A stretch of 64,000 nucleotides of DNA, from the NCBI GenBank assembly GCA_046594215.1, contig JBKJPX010000112.1:34569-98568 (forward strand), read 5' to 3'. The notes under the pieces were generated by a model. The model was not told where the DNA came from, did not search any database, and saw only the letters and a program-made list of their open reading frames with translations. This DNA is from Panacagrimonas sp046594215. GTDB lineage: Bacteria > Pseudomonadota > Gammaproteobacteria > Nevskiales > Nevskiaceae. Each line of letters begins with the position of its first letter. Position 1 is the stretch's first letter. This document shows, piece by piece, positions 7,801 to 16,089 of this stretch. Made by a program: the position numbers and the translations under genes.

Positions 7801-9362
7801 GCCGCTCTCCGCAGGCGCGTGCGTTCCGCCATTCCGTAGAGATAGTCCAAGGTGTCGAAGCGGTAGCTGTCGAACTCCACTGCGTTCTGTTCAGCCAGGC
7901 TGAGCCGGGGTCGGCAGAAGTCCAGGCGCGGCAGCAAGAAGTAGTCGAGCGGGGTCTGGTTCGTCGAGTCGAGGCGTACCGCGACGGTGATATCGGGCGT
8001 CAGGCTGGTGTCAAAGCGAATCTTCCAGCGGCTCCGTCCGGAATCCGTTACCAGGCAGCGCGCCAGCACGACCGACACGCTGAACTCATGGTTGACGTGA
8101 AGCAGATCGGTTGCGGGATCTCGGACAACGTTGCCGCCGACCCTAGCTATCTCGGCTTCAGTCTGGGCCACGATCGTCGGGTGCAATCTCCTGAGCAGGC
8201 GATTGACCTCCAGGTGCCGATAGTCGCGGTCCGGCGTGAACCCAACCATCTGGTAGGCGCGGACCAAGCCTCCGAACCGAAACGAATATACGGAGGAGGA
8301 CGGCATCCCTTCGGTCTCATCGATGATCAGGCTGGTAAGTACGCCGCGGCTCCGAAACAAGGTGCGCAGCCTCTCGATTAGCTCCTCGTTGCTGTAACGC
8401 CGGCCCCGCGCGCGGATTATCCCCTGCGCGGTGAAGAAAACCTCCGACGGCACGATGGCCTCGAACGCGCCGTCCTTGCGGATCCACATGTCCGGCGGGT
8501 TTGCTACACGGAGCTTTTTGAGCTTGAACGAGATCCGGTTGTAGACGTTGTTGCCGACGTACTTCTCGTTGGTCAGAACCTGATGGACCGTGGCGCGTGT
8601 CCACTCGCGGTTGAGGTCGGTGCGGAGATTCAACGCATTGAGTTTCTCGGCGATCTCGGGTTCAGCTATGCCCTCGTCGATGAACCATCGGTAGATCTTG
8701 TTGATCGTCTCTACTTCATCGTCCGGCCCCGGCATCAGGATCACACGATCAGTCTGCAGGCTCTTCTGCTCGCCGCGTGCAAGTTCGCTTTTGATGGAGC
8801 CAACCTGGTCGATGAGCACACGCCGCAGGCCATACCCCGCCGGTCCGCCTTGGCGATAGCCGAGTTCGATCAGGCGGCATTGCCCGGCAAAGACTTTGGC
8901 TGACAGCTCGCGGCTGTACTCACCGGCCATGGCTCGCTTCACGCCTTTGACGATGGTCGACACGGGGGAGCCATCGTTCTCGAACTGTTCTGCGCAGTAG
9001 GCAACCTGGATGCCGGCGCGTTTGCAGATGTATTCGTAGTACGCGCTCTCGTCGGCATCCTGAAATCGACCCCAGCGGCTGACGTCATAGACCAGGATGA
9101 GTTGAAAGTCAGCGGAGCCGGTCTCAACGTCCTTGATCAGCTGTTGCAGGGAATGACGACCGTCGATGCGAAGGCCGCTCTTACCCGCGTCGGTGTACGT
9201 GCGAACGATCTCGATGCCGCGGTGAGTCGCATACTCGCGGATCTTGTCGCGCTGGTTCTCGGTGGAGTACTGCTGGTGCTCGGTCGACATCCGAACGTAC
9301 TCGGCCGCACGAAACTTCGGCGTCGGCGTCTGCTCTTCTTGGCTCTCGTCGACTCGATGCAT
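7797..9362 (-). CDS. Large serine recombinase (resolvase/invertase family)
   Basis: This is a site-specific DNA recombinase of 521 residues. The N-terminal resolvase domain shows the catalytic serine S26 in YVRMSTEHQ and the partner arginines R96 and R99 in DVSRWGR. A recombinase domain follows, including a GYRQGG.AGYGLRR stretch, then a zinc-ribbon/coiled region without obvious Cys pairs. The reading frame stays open upstream to 9710, but I chose the ATG at 9362 because a purine-rich GGGGCAGGACAG stretch precedes it and conserved sequence begins only after it. It is the first gene of the coupled recombinase-ParB-RepB set and likely moves the element. Confidence 0.92.
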   Translation of the reverse strand: MHRVDESQEEQTPTPKFRAAEYVRMSTEHQQYSTENQRDKIREYATHRGIEIVRTYTDAGKSGLRIDGRHSLQQLIKDVETGSADFQLILVYDVSRWGRFQDADESAYYEYICKRAGIQVAYCAEQFENDGSPVSTIVKGVKRAMAGEYSRELSAKVFAGQCRLIELGYRQGGPAGYGLRRVLIDQVGSIKSELARGEQKSLQTDRVILMPGPDDEVETINKIYRWFIDEGIAEPEIAEKLNALNLRTDLNREWTRATVHQVLTNEKYVGNNVYNRISFKLKKLRVANPPDMWIRKDGAFEAIVPSEVFFTAQGIIRARGRRYSNEELIERLRTLFRSRGVLTSLIIDETEGMPSSSVYSFRFGGLVRAYQMVGFTPDRDYRHLEVNRLLRRLHPTIVAQTEAEIARVGGNVVRDPATDLLHVNHEFSVSVVLARCLVTDSGRSRWKIRFDTSLTPDITVAVRLDSTNQTPLDYFLLPRLDFCRPRLSLAEQNAVEFDSYRFDTLDYLYGMAERTRLRRAA

Positions 9363-9468
9363 GGTTCTGTCCTGCCCCTTTCGAGGTGTGCCCTCAGAAA
9401 TGTGCCTGGAATCTCGGCGTTGCAATCGAACGCGCGAGCGTGACGGTAGCAGTGGAGCCCTCCTCTTC

Positions 9469-9933
9469 CTATCGCGTCCTCTCTTTGCAACGGCGGCTAT
9501 GGGCTTGAGGGAGGCTCGAGACCCAGGTGATTTCAGCAATCCACGCATTACTCTTTGCAATCCCTGGCCCGTGCGCCGGAACGATGCGGTACAGGCCGGC
9601 CGGCAAGGGGGCGGTCCCACCAGACACGTCCATCTTTGCAACGTCCACCCGCTTCGCGGCACCGTTCCGCTCGCGCTGCTTGGCGCGGTTCCCCTCGCGA
9701 TACGCCGCATGTGTGCGGCGATACTCTCGCCAGTAGCCGCGATTTCGTTTGCACCAGCGCTGTTGAGACTTCCGCTGGTTCTCCTGGTAGTCCGGGTCGG
9801 TCAGGCGTTTTGCTCGTTGCCACCGTCGGCGGCGCTCGCGCTGGCAAGCTGGTGCAGGACAATAGGCCTGCCGTGGGACTTGAGGACAAGCCTCGAAGAC
9901 GTGATCACATGCGGCGCACTGCCGGGTTTCCAT
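9469..9933 (-). CDS. Small Cys-rich zinc-ribbon protein upstream of recombinase
   Basis: This 154-residue basic protein has an N-terminal CxxC (CAAC) and a second Cys group (CPAPAC), consistent with a zinc ribbon. A highly charged Arg/Tyr/Gln-rich segment follows (QENQRKSQQRW, WREYRRTHAAYR), then a less charged tail ending in GLYRIVPA and AWIAEIT. I chose the ATG at 9933 because a GAGAG sequence lies upstream; the frame is open to 10002. It precedes the serine recombinase by about 105 bp on the same strand. I do not know its function; its Zn/basic character suggests nucleic-acid binding in support of the recombinase module. Confidence 0.72.
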   Translation of the reverse strand: METRQCAACDHVFEACPQVPRQAYCPAPACQRERRRRWQRAKRLTDPDYQENQRKSQQRWCKRNRGYWREYRRTHAAYREGNRAKQRERNGAAKRVDVAKMDVSGGTAPLPAGLYRIVPAHGPGIAKSNAWIAEITWVSSLPQAHSRRCKERTR

Positions 9934-10148
9934 CGGCCACTCTCTGTACGGGGTACGTTCGGAGAGTGCCGAATGCGGTATAGCCCGCGGCACATTCGTC
10001 AAGCCGGCCGGCGATTCTCCACCGAGATTCAGTCGGCGGCGTCAAGCAAGAACTCGTCGTGGAGCTGGTGGTCGGCGACACTTGCTGATCCACTGCAGCG
10101 TGCCCCGCTTCTCAGCGCTGGTAATAAAGTAGGAATCCCTCAGACCGA

Positions 10149-11639
10149 TCAATGTGTGGCCGGGTGCTCGGGTTTCTCGGGGCGCGGCTCAGGCAGGCCC
10201 ATAACGGCGTCGCCATGGTCACCGATTCGGCCGAACGCCGAGAGAATGCGATCCAAGTAGAGCTGAGGTGCGGTTTCGGGGATGGCTGGTGCAAGGTTAT
10301 TCCACCAAGCATCTTTCGAGACGATCGATCTGAGTAGGGCGCGCTCGCGGCGTGAACTCAACCTCAGTTGGGACTCATAGCTCAAGAGCGACTGCGCAAA
10401 TGTCGAGGCTGTATCAACTGGATCCGAGTTTGGGGGATCACTGAGTCGGCAGGCGTCTGCGGGTTCGTGATCTAACTTCGCGCCGGGCTCGCCCAACCAG
10501 CCATCGATGCGCCGTGCAATCCGCTCGGCAGCCGCAAGCAGGTGGTTATCCTGAAGATGCGAATACCGCGCCGTCGACGACAGCTTACGATGCCCAAGCA
10601 AGCGACTGGTGACGAGCATGGTCTCGCCGCCCATGATGGCGTGCGATGCGAACGTGTGCCGACAGTCATGCGGCCTGATGTCGTCGGGCAGGCCGGCTTC
10701 TTCTCTGAAGCGCCGCCATGCAGAGTAAATGGAACCGCGCGGTTGCCCGGGAAAGCGTTGGGACGGAAAGACGAACTTCGAGCCTTTCACTCTGCGCCGA
10801 CGACACCCTGCCAGAATTTTCCGCGCGGCTACGCCGAGCATCACCGTCCTTGGTCCGGTCTTGGAGTCATTGAGTACCAGGCGATCTCTGCGCACTTCTG
10901 CCCAAGTCGCCTTCAGAATCTCGCCGGACCTGCAACTCGTGAGAATCAACAGGCGGACCACGTCAACCGCGTCCGGAGTCCTGAGGGAATGCCGTTCCAG
11001 CACGATGCCGAGTGCCGCAAGCCCGTCCTCTGTGATCATTCGACCGCGAGCGTCGTTCCGTCGATTGAACTGGATGCCCTTGCACGGGTTCTTGTGGTTC
11101 TCAGGAAGCAGTCCCCAGTCTCGGGCGCAAGTGAACATCGGCTTGAGGGTCTGCAGGATTCTGTTCGCCGCGCCGGGGCTTGAAGCGCTGAAGTCATGGA
11201 ACCATCGAGCCACTTCGGCACGCGTTATCGCGCCAAGTTGCTGGGCCTGGAATCTCGGCATGAGCTGCAAGCGCAACCCGGAGTCAAACTTGTGCACGGT
11301 CGCCGGCTTCCAGTCGGCGATGCGCCTTGATCGATAAGTCTCGGCATACTCCGCGAACGTTATCGAAGGCCGCGACGCTACCGATCTTGCTGGCTCGCTG
11401 CGCGAAAGCACCGCGTACGCTCGCGCGCGAGCTTCGCGGACACGCATTTGGGTGGCATCGCCCAAGGAGACACGTTTGGCAGTGCCATCGAGCGTGACCC
11501 TGAGTATCCATGTCTTTCCGCCGGCTGGCCGAATGCGAAGTCCAAACCCATTCAGCACAGAATCGTGCACCGTGTATTCCCGGCCTGCCGGTGCGAACTC
11601 GACGATGGCGGAGTCAAGCAAGCGCCTTGAGGAGGTCAT
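10149..11639 (-). CDS. Tyrosine recombinase/integrase A with C-terminal extension
   Basis: This is a site-specific tyrosine recombinase of 496 residues. The N-terminal arm-binding domain (VLNGFGLRIRPAGGKTW) is followed by a SAM-like core-binding domain and the catalytic domain with R237 (SCRSGE), K259 (SKTG), H323-x2-R326, H349 (LLGHR) and nucleophile Y358. All six catalytic positions look intact. About 130 residues follow the tyrosine, which is unusually long for an integrase and may be a partner-interaction tail. Its start overlaps the stop of integrase B by 4 bp (ATGA), so the two recombinases are made together. Confidence 0.93.
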   Translation of the reverse strand: MTSSRRLLDSAIVEFAPAGREYTVHDSVLNGFGLRIRPAGGKTWILRVTLDGTAKRVSLGDATQMRVREARARAYAVLSRSEPARSVASRPSITFAEYAETYRSRRIADWKPATVHKFDSGLRLQLMPRFQAQQLGAITRAEVARWFHDFSASSPGAANRILQTLKPMFTCARDWGLLPENHKNPCKGIQFNRRNDARGRMITEDGLAALGIVLERHSLRTPDAVDVVRLLILTSCRSGEILKATWAEVRRDRLVLNDSKTGPRTVMLGVAARKILAGCRRRRVKGSKFVFPSQRFPGQPRGSIYSAWRRFREEAGLPDDIRPHDCRHTFASHAIMGGETMLVTSRLLGHRKLSSTARYSHLQDNHLLAAAERIARRIDGWLGEPGAKLDHEPADACRLSDPPNSDPVDTASTFAQSLLSYESQLRLSSRRERALLRSIVSKDAWWNNLAPAIPETAPQLYLDRILSAFGRIGDHGDAVMGLPEPRPEKPEHPATH

Positions 11640-13069
11640 GGCACCGGTGCCTTCAAAGCCGCGCGGTGCCGAGCGTTGATCCGCGTGAGCGCCGCGCGAA
11701 ACGAATTGGTATCGAGTCCACGCCGATCGCAGAACCCGGACAAGTCCCAGCCGCGTCTATAGAACTCCCGAGCATGCCGTTCCCACTCCCGTTCCTCTGT
11801 CGTCTCGGCAAGATATGAGTGATTCAGCAGTTGACGGGCAGGAAGTCGCTGAACTGTCTGCTTGGGCTCCATTGCGCGGGCCAGACCGAGAGACACGCGG
11901 CGTGCCGCCGCGAGGGTCGGGCGGTCGGCCAGATGCGCGTAGGCGAGGGTTGTACTGAAGTCACGGTGGCCGAGCAGCCCGCTGATCGTCTGGATGTCCT
12001 CGCCATGGTTGACCCCTACAGTGGCGAATCCGTGCCGAAGGTCATGGATTCGGACCTTGTCGAGCCCGATGGACCGTCGAAGCCTGCGCCAGAATTTATC
12101 CAGACGAACTTCGAGCGCTCTCCGCGAAGGGCCCGCAAAGACGTACGCAGACTCCTCCGACTTGGCGATGCCAGCGAGCAAGTTGCGAACTGGCAGCGCC
12201 AGCCAAATCGTTTTGGGGCCATGCTTGCTATCAGGCAGGATCGCGCGTGAGCCCTCGATGTGTGACCAGCGCAAATAAAGCGCTTCGCCTCTCCTGGCGC
12301 CAGTCAGGGCGATGAATCGGACGATGGCCGTCAAGATCGGCTCGGCGGCAACTGCTTGGTCCAAGGCTCGGCCGATGCGATGGTAGTCGTCTGGCTGAGG
12401 ACAGTTCGCATCGAAGTCAGACTTCTTGCGGCGTAGTCCCTGGCAAGGATTTGTGTCCTCCGCTCGAAGCCCGAGCGTTTCGGCGTGCCGCATGATCGAG
12501 GACATGACGGACAAGGCGCGATGGTCGTTTACTTGTGGACTCTGGAACCAACACACGACGTCGGCCCGACAGATAGCGTCGATGCGCTTGCGGCCAAACG
12601 CCTCGTGCAGAACTCCTTCGATTGCGCACGTATGCGCCACCTTGGTCTGCGGCTTCCAGCGTCCGGCGCAATCCGTCAGGAACTGCTTGGCGAACCGGTC
12701 GAAGGTCGGGGCAACTGCTTGCGTACTCGCCGGCTGATCCTCAAGTTGGCGCCGACGCTCGCGCGCTTCAAGCCGCGCGGCTTTCTGATCGAGCTCCGAA
12801 ACACGTCCGAGTGTCCTGCGAACTGTCTTGCCGCCCAACTTCAACTGGAGAACCCAGACGGGCCGTCTTCCCTGTCTGATGCGACGGCCGAGTCCAGGTT
12901 CCTCTGAATCCCAGATGATGCATTCGGAAGCAGCGTTGCCGTTGTGCGCGAACAGACCGAGTTGTTTGCCCGCCGCTGCCGGTTTGGCCCACTTGGAGTC
13001 GACACTTTGGGTGTGCGCTTCACACCCAAGTTGACGACGGTCCGCTATGCGGGCAGGTGGGAAACTCAC
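11636..13069 (-). CDS. Tyrosine recombinase/integrase B, overlapping integrase A
   Basis: This is a second complete tyrosine recombinase of 477 residues. The arm-binding domain begins near IIWDSEEPGLGRRI at ~51. The catalytic set is R259 (TGARRGE), K282 (DSKHG), H342-x2-R345, H368 (LLGHR) and Y377 (TTLAYAHL). About 100 residues follow the tyrosine, as in integrase A. The pair differs in sequence, so it is not a recent duplication. Overlapping recombinase pairs or trios are known from some transposon-like elements, where the members act together; I infer the same here. The exact start is uncertain, because the first ~45 residues are not obviously conserved. Confidence 0.92.
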   Translation of the reverse strand: MSFPPARIADRRQLGCEAHTQSVDSKWAKPAAAGKQLGLFAHNGNAASECIIWDSEEPGLGRRIRQGRRPVWVLQLKLGGKTVRRTLGRVSELDQKAARLEARERRRQLEDQPASTQAVAPTFDRFAKQFLTDCAGRWKPQTKVAHTCAIEGVLHEAFGRKRIDAICRADVVCWFQSPQVNDHRALSVMSSIMRHAETLGLRAEDTNPCQGLRRKKSDFDANCPQPDDYHRIGRALDQAVAAEPILTAIVRFIALTGARRGEALYLRWSHIEGSRAILPDSKHGPKTIWLALPVRNLLAGIAKSEESAYVFAGPSRRALEVRLDKFWRRLRRSIGLDKVRIHDLRHGFATVGVNHGEDIQTISGLLGHRDFSTTLAYAHLADRPTLAAARRVSLGLARAMEPKQTVQRLPARQLLNHSYLAETTEEREWERHAREFYRRGWDLSGFCDRRGLDTNSFRAALTRINARHRAALKAPVP

Positions 13070-13102
13070 GTGCGCGCCTTGGACCGGGATGCCCCACCAG
13101 AC

Positions 13103-13675
13103 TCAACAATCTGGGGAAGCGCCGGGGACAAATGGGGAAGCGGATGGATCAGGCCTCGGAGTGCGAGGCATGTCGCCAAATGATCGACGCCGGAAGTGCG
13201 TCCAAGTGCCCGACCGGCAAAAGGTTGCTCGCCGTCTAGCGTGCATTGACCCAACCATTCTCCCCCGCGCGCGGGTCCCTATGTGACTCCACACCCCACG
13301 CCCGGCGTCGGGCGGTGCAGAATCTGGCAATCCGGTCGGCACCGCCTTAACGCTTCGCGACACACGCGTCGCGATGCTCGCGCATCTCATGCGCCGGCCC
13401 TTTTCCCGCGGGTTCAGTCCCCGCGCAATTTGCGCGCAGCGTGCGGCCTCTTGACTCTCTTTCTCGTCCATCCAGCGCATCACCGTTTCTCGCCGCCAGC
13501 GCAGCGGCCGGGACAAGAACGGCGGCGGCAGCTTATCCGGGGTACGGCTGCGAAGCGCGGGGATCGAGGCCGGAGAGATGCCAAGCAGCGCCGCCAGGCC
13601 GAAGGTGTCCAAGACGGCGTTGTTCGGATTGCGGAGATCGCTCGCGTCGGGCAGATTGTTGTCGGTGGCTGGCAA
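13103..13675 (-). CDS. Possible helix-turn-helix excisionase-like protein (doubtful start and tail)
   Basis: In this minus-strand frame residues read LDTFGLAALLGISPASIPAL, then PPPFLSRPLRWRRETVMRWM. This is a clear AlpA/excisionase-type winged helix with the usual proline-rich hairpin and terminal tryptophan. There is no ATG just ahead of it; the nearest plausible start is a TTG at 13675. After about 75 residues the sequence turns Arg-rich and low in hydrophobics up to the stop at 13103, so the C-terminal part may be read-through of a decayed gene. It lies upstream of the integrase pair on the same strand, where a recombination directionality factor is expected. The remaining 13070-13102 gap holds nothing I can support. 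Confidence 0.45.
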   Translation of the reverse strand: MPATDNNLPDASDLRNPNNAVLDTFGLAALLGISPASIPALRSRTPDKLPPPFLSRPLRWRRETVMRWMDEKESQEAARCAQIARGLNPREKGRRMRCASIATRVSRSVKAVPTGLPDSAPPDAGRGVWSHIGTRARGRMVGSMHARRRATFCRSGTWTHFRRRSFGDMPRTPRPDPSASPFVPGASPDC

Positions 13676-13769
13676 TTGCGGCTCTGGCGATTTCGAGGCC
13701 TGGGACTGAAGATACGGTTTTCTACCATGCGTTTGCCAGCCGTTCAATGGCCAAAGTTGTTGGGCGTTG

Positions 13770-14204
13770 ATGCAGGACGACCGTTTCGCACGCGAAACGG
13801 GTGCTTGGAAGGGGGGCCGAGCCTTGGATAGGCGGCATATCAGCTTTCGTGATGACGGAAGAGTGTTCGCTCGGATCGAGCAGCACGCCAGGGCGCGCGG
13901 ACTCAACCTGAGCGATGCCGCAAGGGAGTTGGTGCTGATCGGGTTTCGCGCTAGTGCCAAGAGCGCTGCCACCGACCGTGCGCTGATACCGGAAATTCAC
14001 GACCGGTTAGGCCAGCTGCTGGAAGTTGCGCCTGCCTCAAGCCGTATGTACTCAGTCCTGTTGGTGACTGTCCTGGAATGCGTGATGCTTCATCGTCAAT
14101 TACTCGGTACGCACGACAAGAAGCTTGTCGAGCAGGCGCAGCGATTGACCAGGGAGGCTTTCGAAGAGCTCTGCCAGGAAGGAACGGTTCATCGTCCGGC
14201 CTAG
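13770..14204 (+). CDS. Small hypothetical protein, possible plasmid/element regulatory protein
   Basis: I do not recognise this 144-residue protein. Its N-terminal part (RRHISFRDDGRVFARIEQHARARGLNLSDAARELVLIGF) reads like a ribbon-helix-helix motif of the kind found in small plasmid regulators and antitoxins: one beta strand followed by two helices. The rest is helical with leucine-rich stretches. It runs toward the abiE pair on the same strand, with its stop 15 bp before the abiE operator. Codon use is similar to its neighbours. The ATG at 13770 is preceded by a TTG in the same frame at 13767; a weak purine stretch lies upstream. Confidence 0.65.
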   Translation: MQDDRFARETGAWKGGRALDRRHISFRDDGRVFARIEQHARARGLNLSDAARELVLIGFRASAKSAATDRALIPEIHDRLGQLLEVAPASSRMYSVLLVTVLECVMLHRQLLGTHDKKLVEQAQRLTREAFEELCQEGTVHRPA

Positions 14205-14218
14205 ACGGTGATACAAAT

Positions 14219-14247
14219 CCTCGGATGAGTTATAGTTTCATCCGAGG
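14219..14247 (+). promoter_or_regulatory. AbiE operator/promoter: perfect 10-bp palindrome with -10 box in the spacer
   Basis: CCTCGGATGA at 14219-14228 is matched by its exact reverse complement TCATCCGAGG at 14238-14247, with a 9-bp spacer containing TATAGT (14231-14236), a good -10 element. Transcription would start near 14243, and the right arm's GAGG (14244-14247) would double as the ribosome-binding site for the ATG at 14258. AbiEi antitoxins of this family are known to bind inverted repeats in their own promoter, so this is very likely the autoregulatory operator. No convincing -35 hexamer is visible. Confidence 0.72.
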
Positions 14248-14257
14248 TTTAATATCA

Positions 14258-14878
14258 ATGTCGGAATTCCCCCCAAGCCAGAAGCTCAAGGCTATCTCTC
14301 TACTCCGAAAGCGTGGGATGGCTCGGCTGTCTGAGTTCGTGGCGAGCGGCGTTACGGCTGCTACGGTCTCGCGCCTGGAGCGAGAAGGGGCCGTCGCGCG
14401 CCTGTCGCGCGGGCTGTATCAGCTACCCGACGCGCCGCTTGATACGTACCACACGCTGGCCGAGGCCTCCAAGCTGGTCCCCAAAGGCGTCGTGTGCCTC
14501 GTTTCCGCAATGGCCTTTCACGGTCTGACGGACACCGTGCCGCCGAAAGTCTGGATGGCGATCGGGCAAAAGGATTGGAAACCAACCGGCGCATACCCCC
14601 CGCTTCGGATCACGCGATTCTCGGCACGAGAACTCACCACCGGAGTCGAGGTTCATCGCATCGAGGGCATACAGGTCCGAATTTTTGGCGTCGCCAAAAC
14701 GCTCTCAGACGTATTCCGCTATCGCCGCGTCGTCGGCGTTAATCTCGGAATCGAAGGCCTGCGCGCGGCGCTCAAGCAGCGGAAGGTGAAGCCAGCCGCA
14801 ATCGCAAAGCAAGCCGTTGACGCAGGCGTTTGGAAAGCCATGCAGCCATACCTTGAGGCGCTGACCTTCGATGGCTAA
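14258..14878 (+). CDS. abiEi: Type IV antitoxin AbiEi
   Basis: This is the antitoxin and transcriptional repressor of an AbiE-type abortive-infection module. The 206-residue protein begins with a winged helix (KLKAISLLRKRGMARLSEF, followed by a segment with TVSRLEREG and LSRGLYQL), which is the AbiEi_4/AbiEi N-terminal signature. The C-terminal domain contains RITRFSARELTTGVE and FGVAKTLSDVFRYRR, typical of the toxin-neutralising half. I chose the ATG at 14258 because GAGG lies 10 bp upstream and the alternative ATG at 14225 is inside the operator. It overlaps the toxin gene by 8 bp, so translation is coupled. Confidence 0.93.
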   Translation: MSEFPPSQKLKAISLLRKRGMARLSEFVASGVTAATVSRLEREGAVARLSRGLYQLPDAPLDTYHTLAEASKLVPKGVVCLVSAMAFHGLTDTVPPKVWMAIGQKDWKPTGAYPPLRITRFSARELTTGVEVHRIEGIQVRIFGVAKTLSDVFRYRRVVGVNLGIEGLRAALKQRKVKPAAIAKQAVDAGVWKAMQPYLEALTFDG

Positions 14879-15743
14879 GAAACCCATCCGCGACGTCGGG
14901 GCTTCCGTTCGAGCTCGCCTCTTGGCTCTCGCGAAGCAGACCAACCAACCGTTCGACCTCCTTCTCGTCCGCTATGCACTGGAGCGATTCCTGTATCGCC
15001 TCAGCCGCTCAGACTTCGGTGACCGGTTCGCACTCAAGGGTGCGATGCTGCTTACAACCTGGTTTGACGAGCCCCATCGCCCCACTCGTGATCTCGATCT
15101 GCTCGGCTTTGGCGACCCTTCGGCCGATCCCATGACCGCAGTATTCCGCGAGATATGTGCAACACCGGTCGAGGACGACGGCATCACGTTTGATTCTAAA
15201 GCGGTGCGCGTGCAGCAGATACGCGAGGAAATGGAATACGGCGGCCTAAGGCTAAGCACGACCGCTGCACTCTCCGGCGCCCGGATTCCCGTCGTGGTCG
15301 ACATCGGATTTGGTGACGCGACTGAGCCCGGCTTGCAGGAGATCGATCTACCCGTCCTGCTCGGCATGCCGGCCCCGCACATCCGGGCGTATCAACGAGA
15401 GACGGTGATCGCAGAGAAATTCCAAGCGATGGTTGCCCTCGGCCGGGCCAACAGCCGGATGAAGGACTTCTACGACGTGTGGGTACTTTCCAAGACCTAC
15501 TCGTTTGCAGGCGATCGCCTGCCACGCGCGATCTCAGCTACTTTCCGGCGGCGCACGACCGACATTCCTATTGAGCTGCCAGATGCCCTTACGATGGAGT
15601 TCGCACGCGACAACGCCAAGGTGCGCCAGTGGATCGCGTTCGCAGGCAATCTGAGCACTGCACCCGCATCGTTTGAACTGATCGTCAGTGACCTCTCAGC
15701 TTTTCTCATGCCGATGGCCGCCGCAGCCCTGAAACTGTCGTAA
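14871..15743 (+). CDS. abiEii: Nucleotidyltransferase toxin AbiEii
   Basis: This is the toxin of the AbiE pair, a member of the AbiEii/AbiGii nucleotidyltransferase family; relatives modify tRNA acceptor ends or nucleotides and arrest growth on phage infection. The 290-residue protein shows K56-G57 (FALKGAMLL), the catalytic D74-L-D76 in TRDLDLLGFG, the later motif EKFQAMVALGRANSRMKDFYD and a helical C-terminus. All expected motifs are present, so it should be active. The stop lies 8 bp from the convergent VbhA-like gene. Confidence 0.93.
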   Translation: MAKKPIRDVGASVRARLLALAKQTNQPFDLLLVRYALERFLYRLSRSDFGDRFALKGAMLLTTWFDEPHRPTRDLDLLGFGDPSADPMTAVFREICATPVEDDGITFDSKAVRVQQIREEMEYGGLRLSTTAALSGARIPVVVDIGFGDATEPGLQEIDLPVLLGMPAPHIRAYQRETVIAEKFQAMVALGRANSRMKDFYDVWVLSKTYSFAGDRLPRAISATFRRRTTDIPIELPDALTMEFARDNAKVRQWIAFAGNLSTAPASFELIVSDLSAFLMPMAAAALKLS

Positions 15744-15750
15744 AAAGCTG

Positions 15751-15951
15751 CTACGTCTTTTTCCGCTCATGCAGAAGCACGGCCGCAACTGCCTCGTCGG
15801 CGGTGATCTCGCCGAGGGCAAACCGCTCGCCGAGAGCCCGTGCAAAGTCACCAACGGGTGGCAGGCCTTCCATAATTCCGGAGCGCTCAGCCGCAGCGAG
15901 TGCCTCACGCCGTCTGTGCTGCTCCGCCAATGGCAAGCGTGAATCAGACAT
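15751..15951 (-). CDS. Orphan VbhA-like antitoxin
   Basis: This 66-residue protein has the VbhA signature: a helix, then FARALGERFALGEITADEAVAAVL, which matches the YxxGEIT.DEA core of antitoxins that block Fic-domain AMP-transferases. In known pairs the Fic toxin follows directly on the same strand, but here the next gene is the convergent abiEii, so no toxin is present. I chose the ATG at 15951 because a GAGG lies 6 bp upstream; the frame opens as far as an ATG at 16011, which has no ribosome-binding site. It may be an anti-toxin decoy or the remnant of a lost pair. Confidence 0.72.
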   Translation of the reverse strand: MSDSRLPLAEQHRRREALAAAERSGIMEGLPPVGDFARALGERFALGEITADEAVAAVLLHERKKT

Positions 15952-15986
15952 TGCGACCTCATCATTCGGCATGAAGGCAGCAGGAA

Positions 15987-16089
15987 TCCGAACCTTTGTT
16001 CGGACACGCATACAGGTGTGTCAGCGTATTTTACTGCGATCCTCCGCGAAGTACCCAGAATTATCCGAGCCGGATTATTCGGACAATTC
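15987..16089 (-). promoter_or_regulatory. Two inverted repeats carrying TCCGA half-sites upstream of the VbhA-like gene
   Basis: TCCGAA (15987-15992) and TTCGGA (15999-16004) form a perfect 6-bp inverted repeat with a 6-bp spacer. About 55 bp further up, GAATTATCCGA (16058-16068) and TCGGACAATTC (16079-16089) form an 11-bp inverted repeat with one mismatch and a 10-bp spacer. Both contain the same TCCGA half-site. On the minus strand the upstream copy contains a possible -35 TTGTCC and -10 TAATTC 17 bp apart. This looks like an operator/promoter array for the antitoxin gene; the binding protein is unknown. Confidence 0.45.

Noticed and set aside
13283..13831. Plus-strand frame of 182 codons in the gap before 13770
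   Set aside because: Composition is Arg/Gly/Pro-rich without hydrophobic core and it is antisense to the helix-turn-helix segment.
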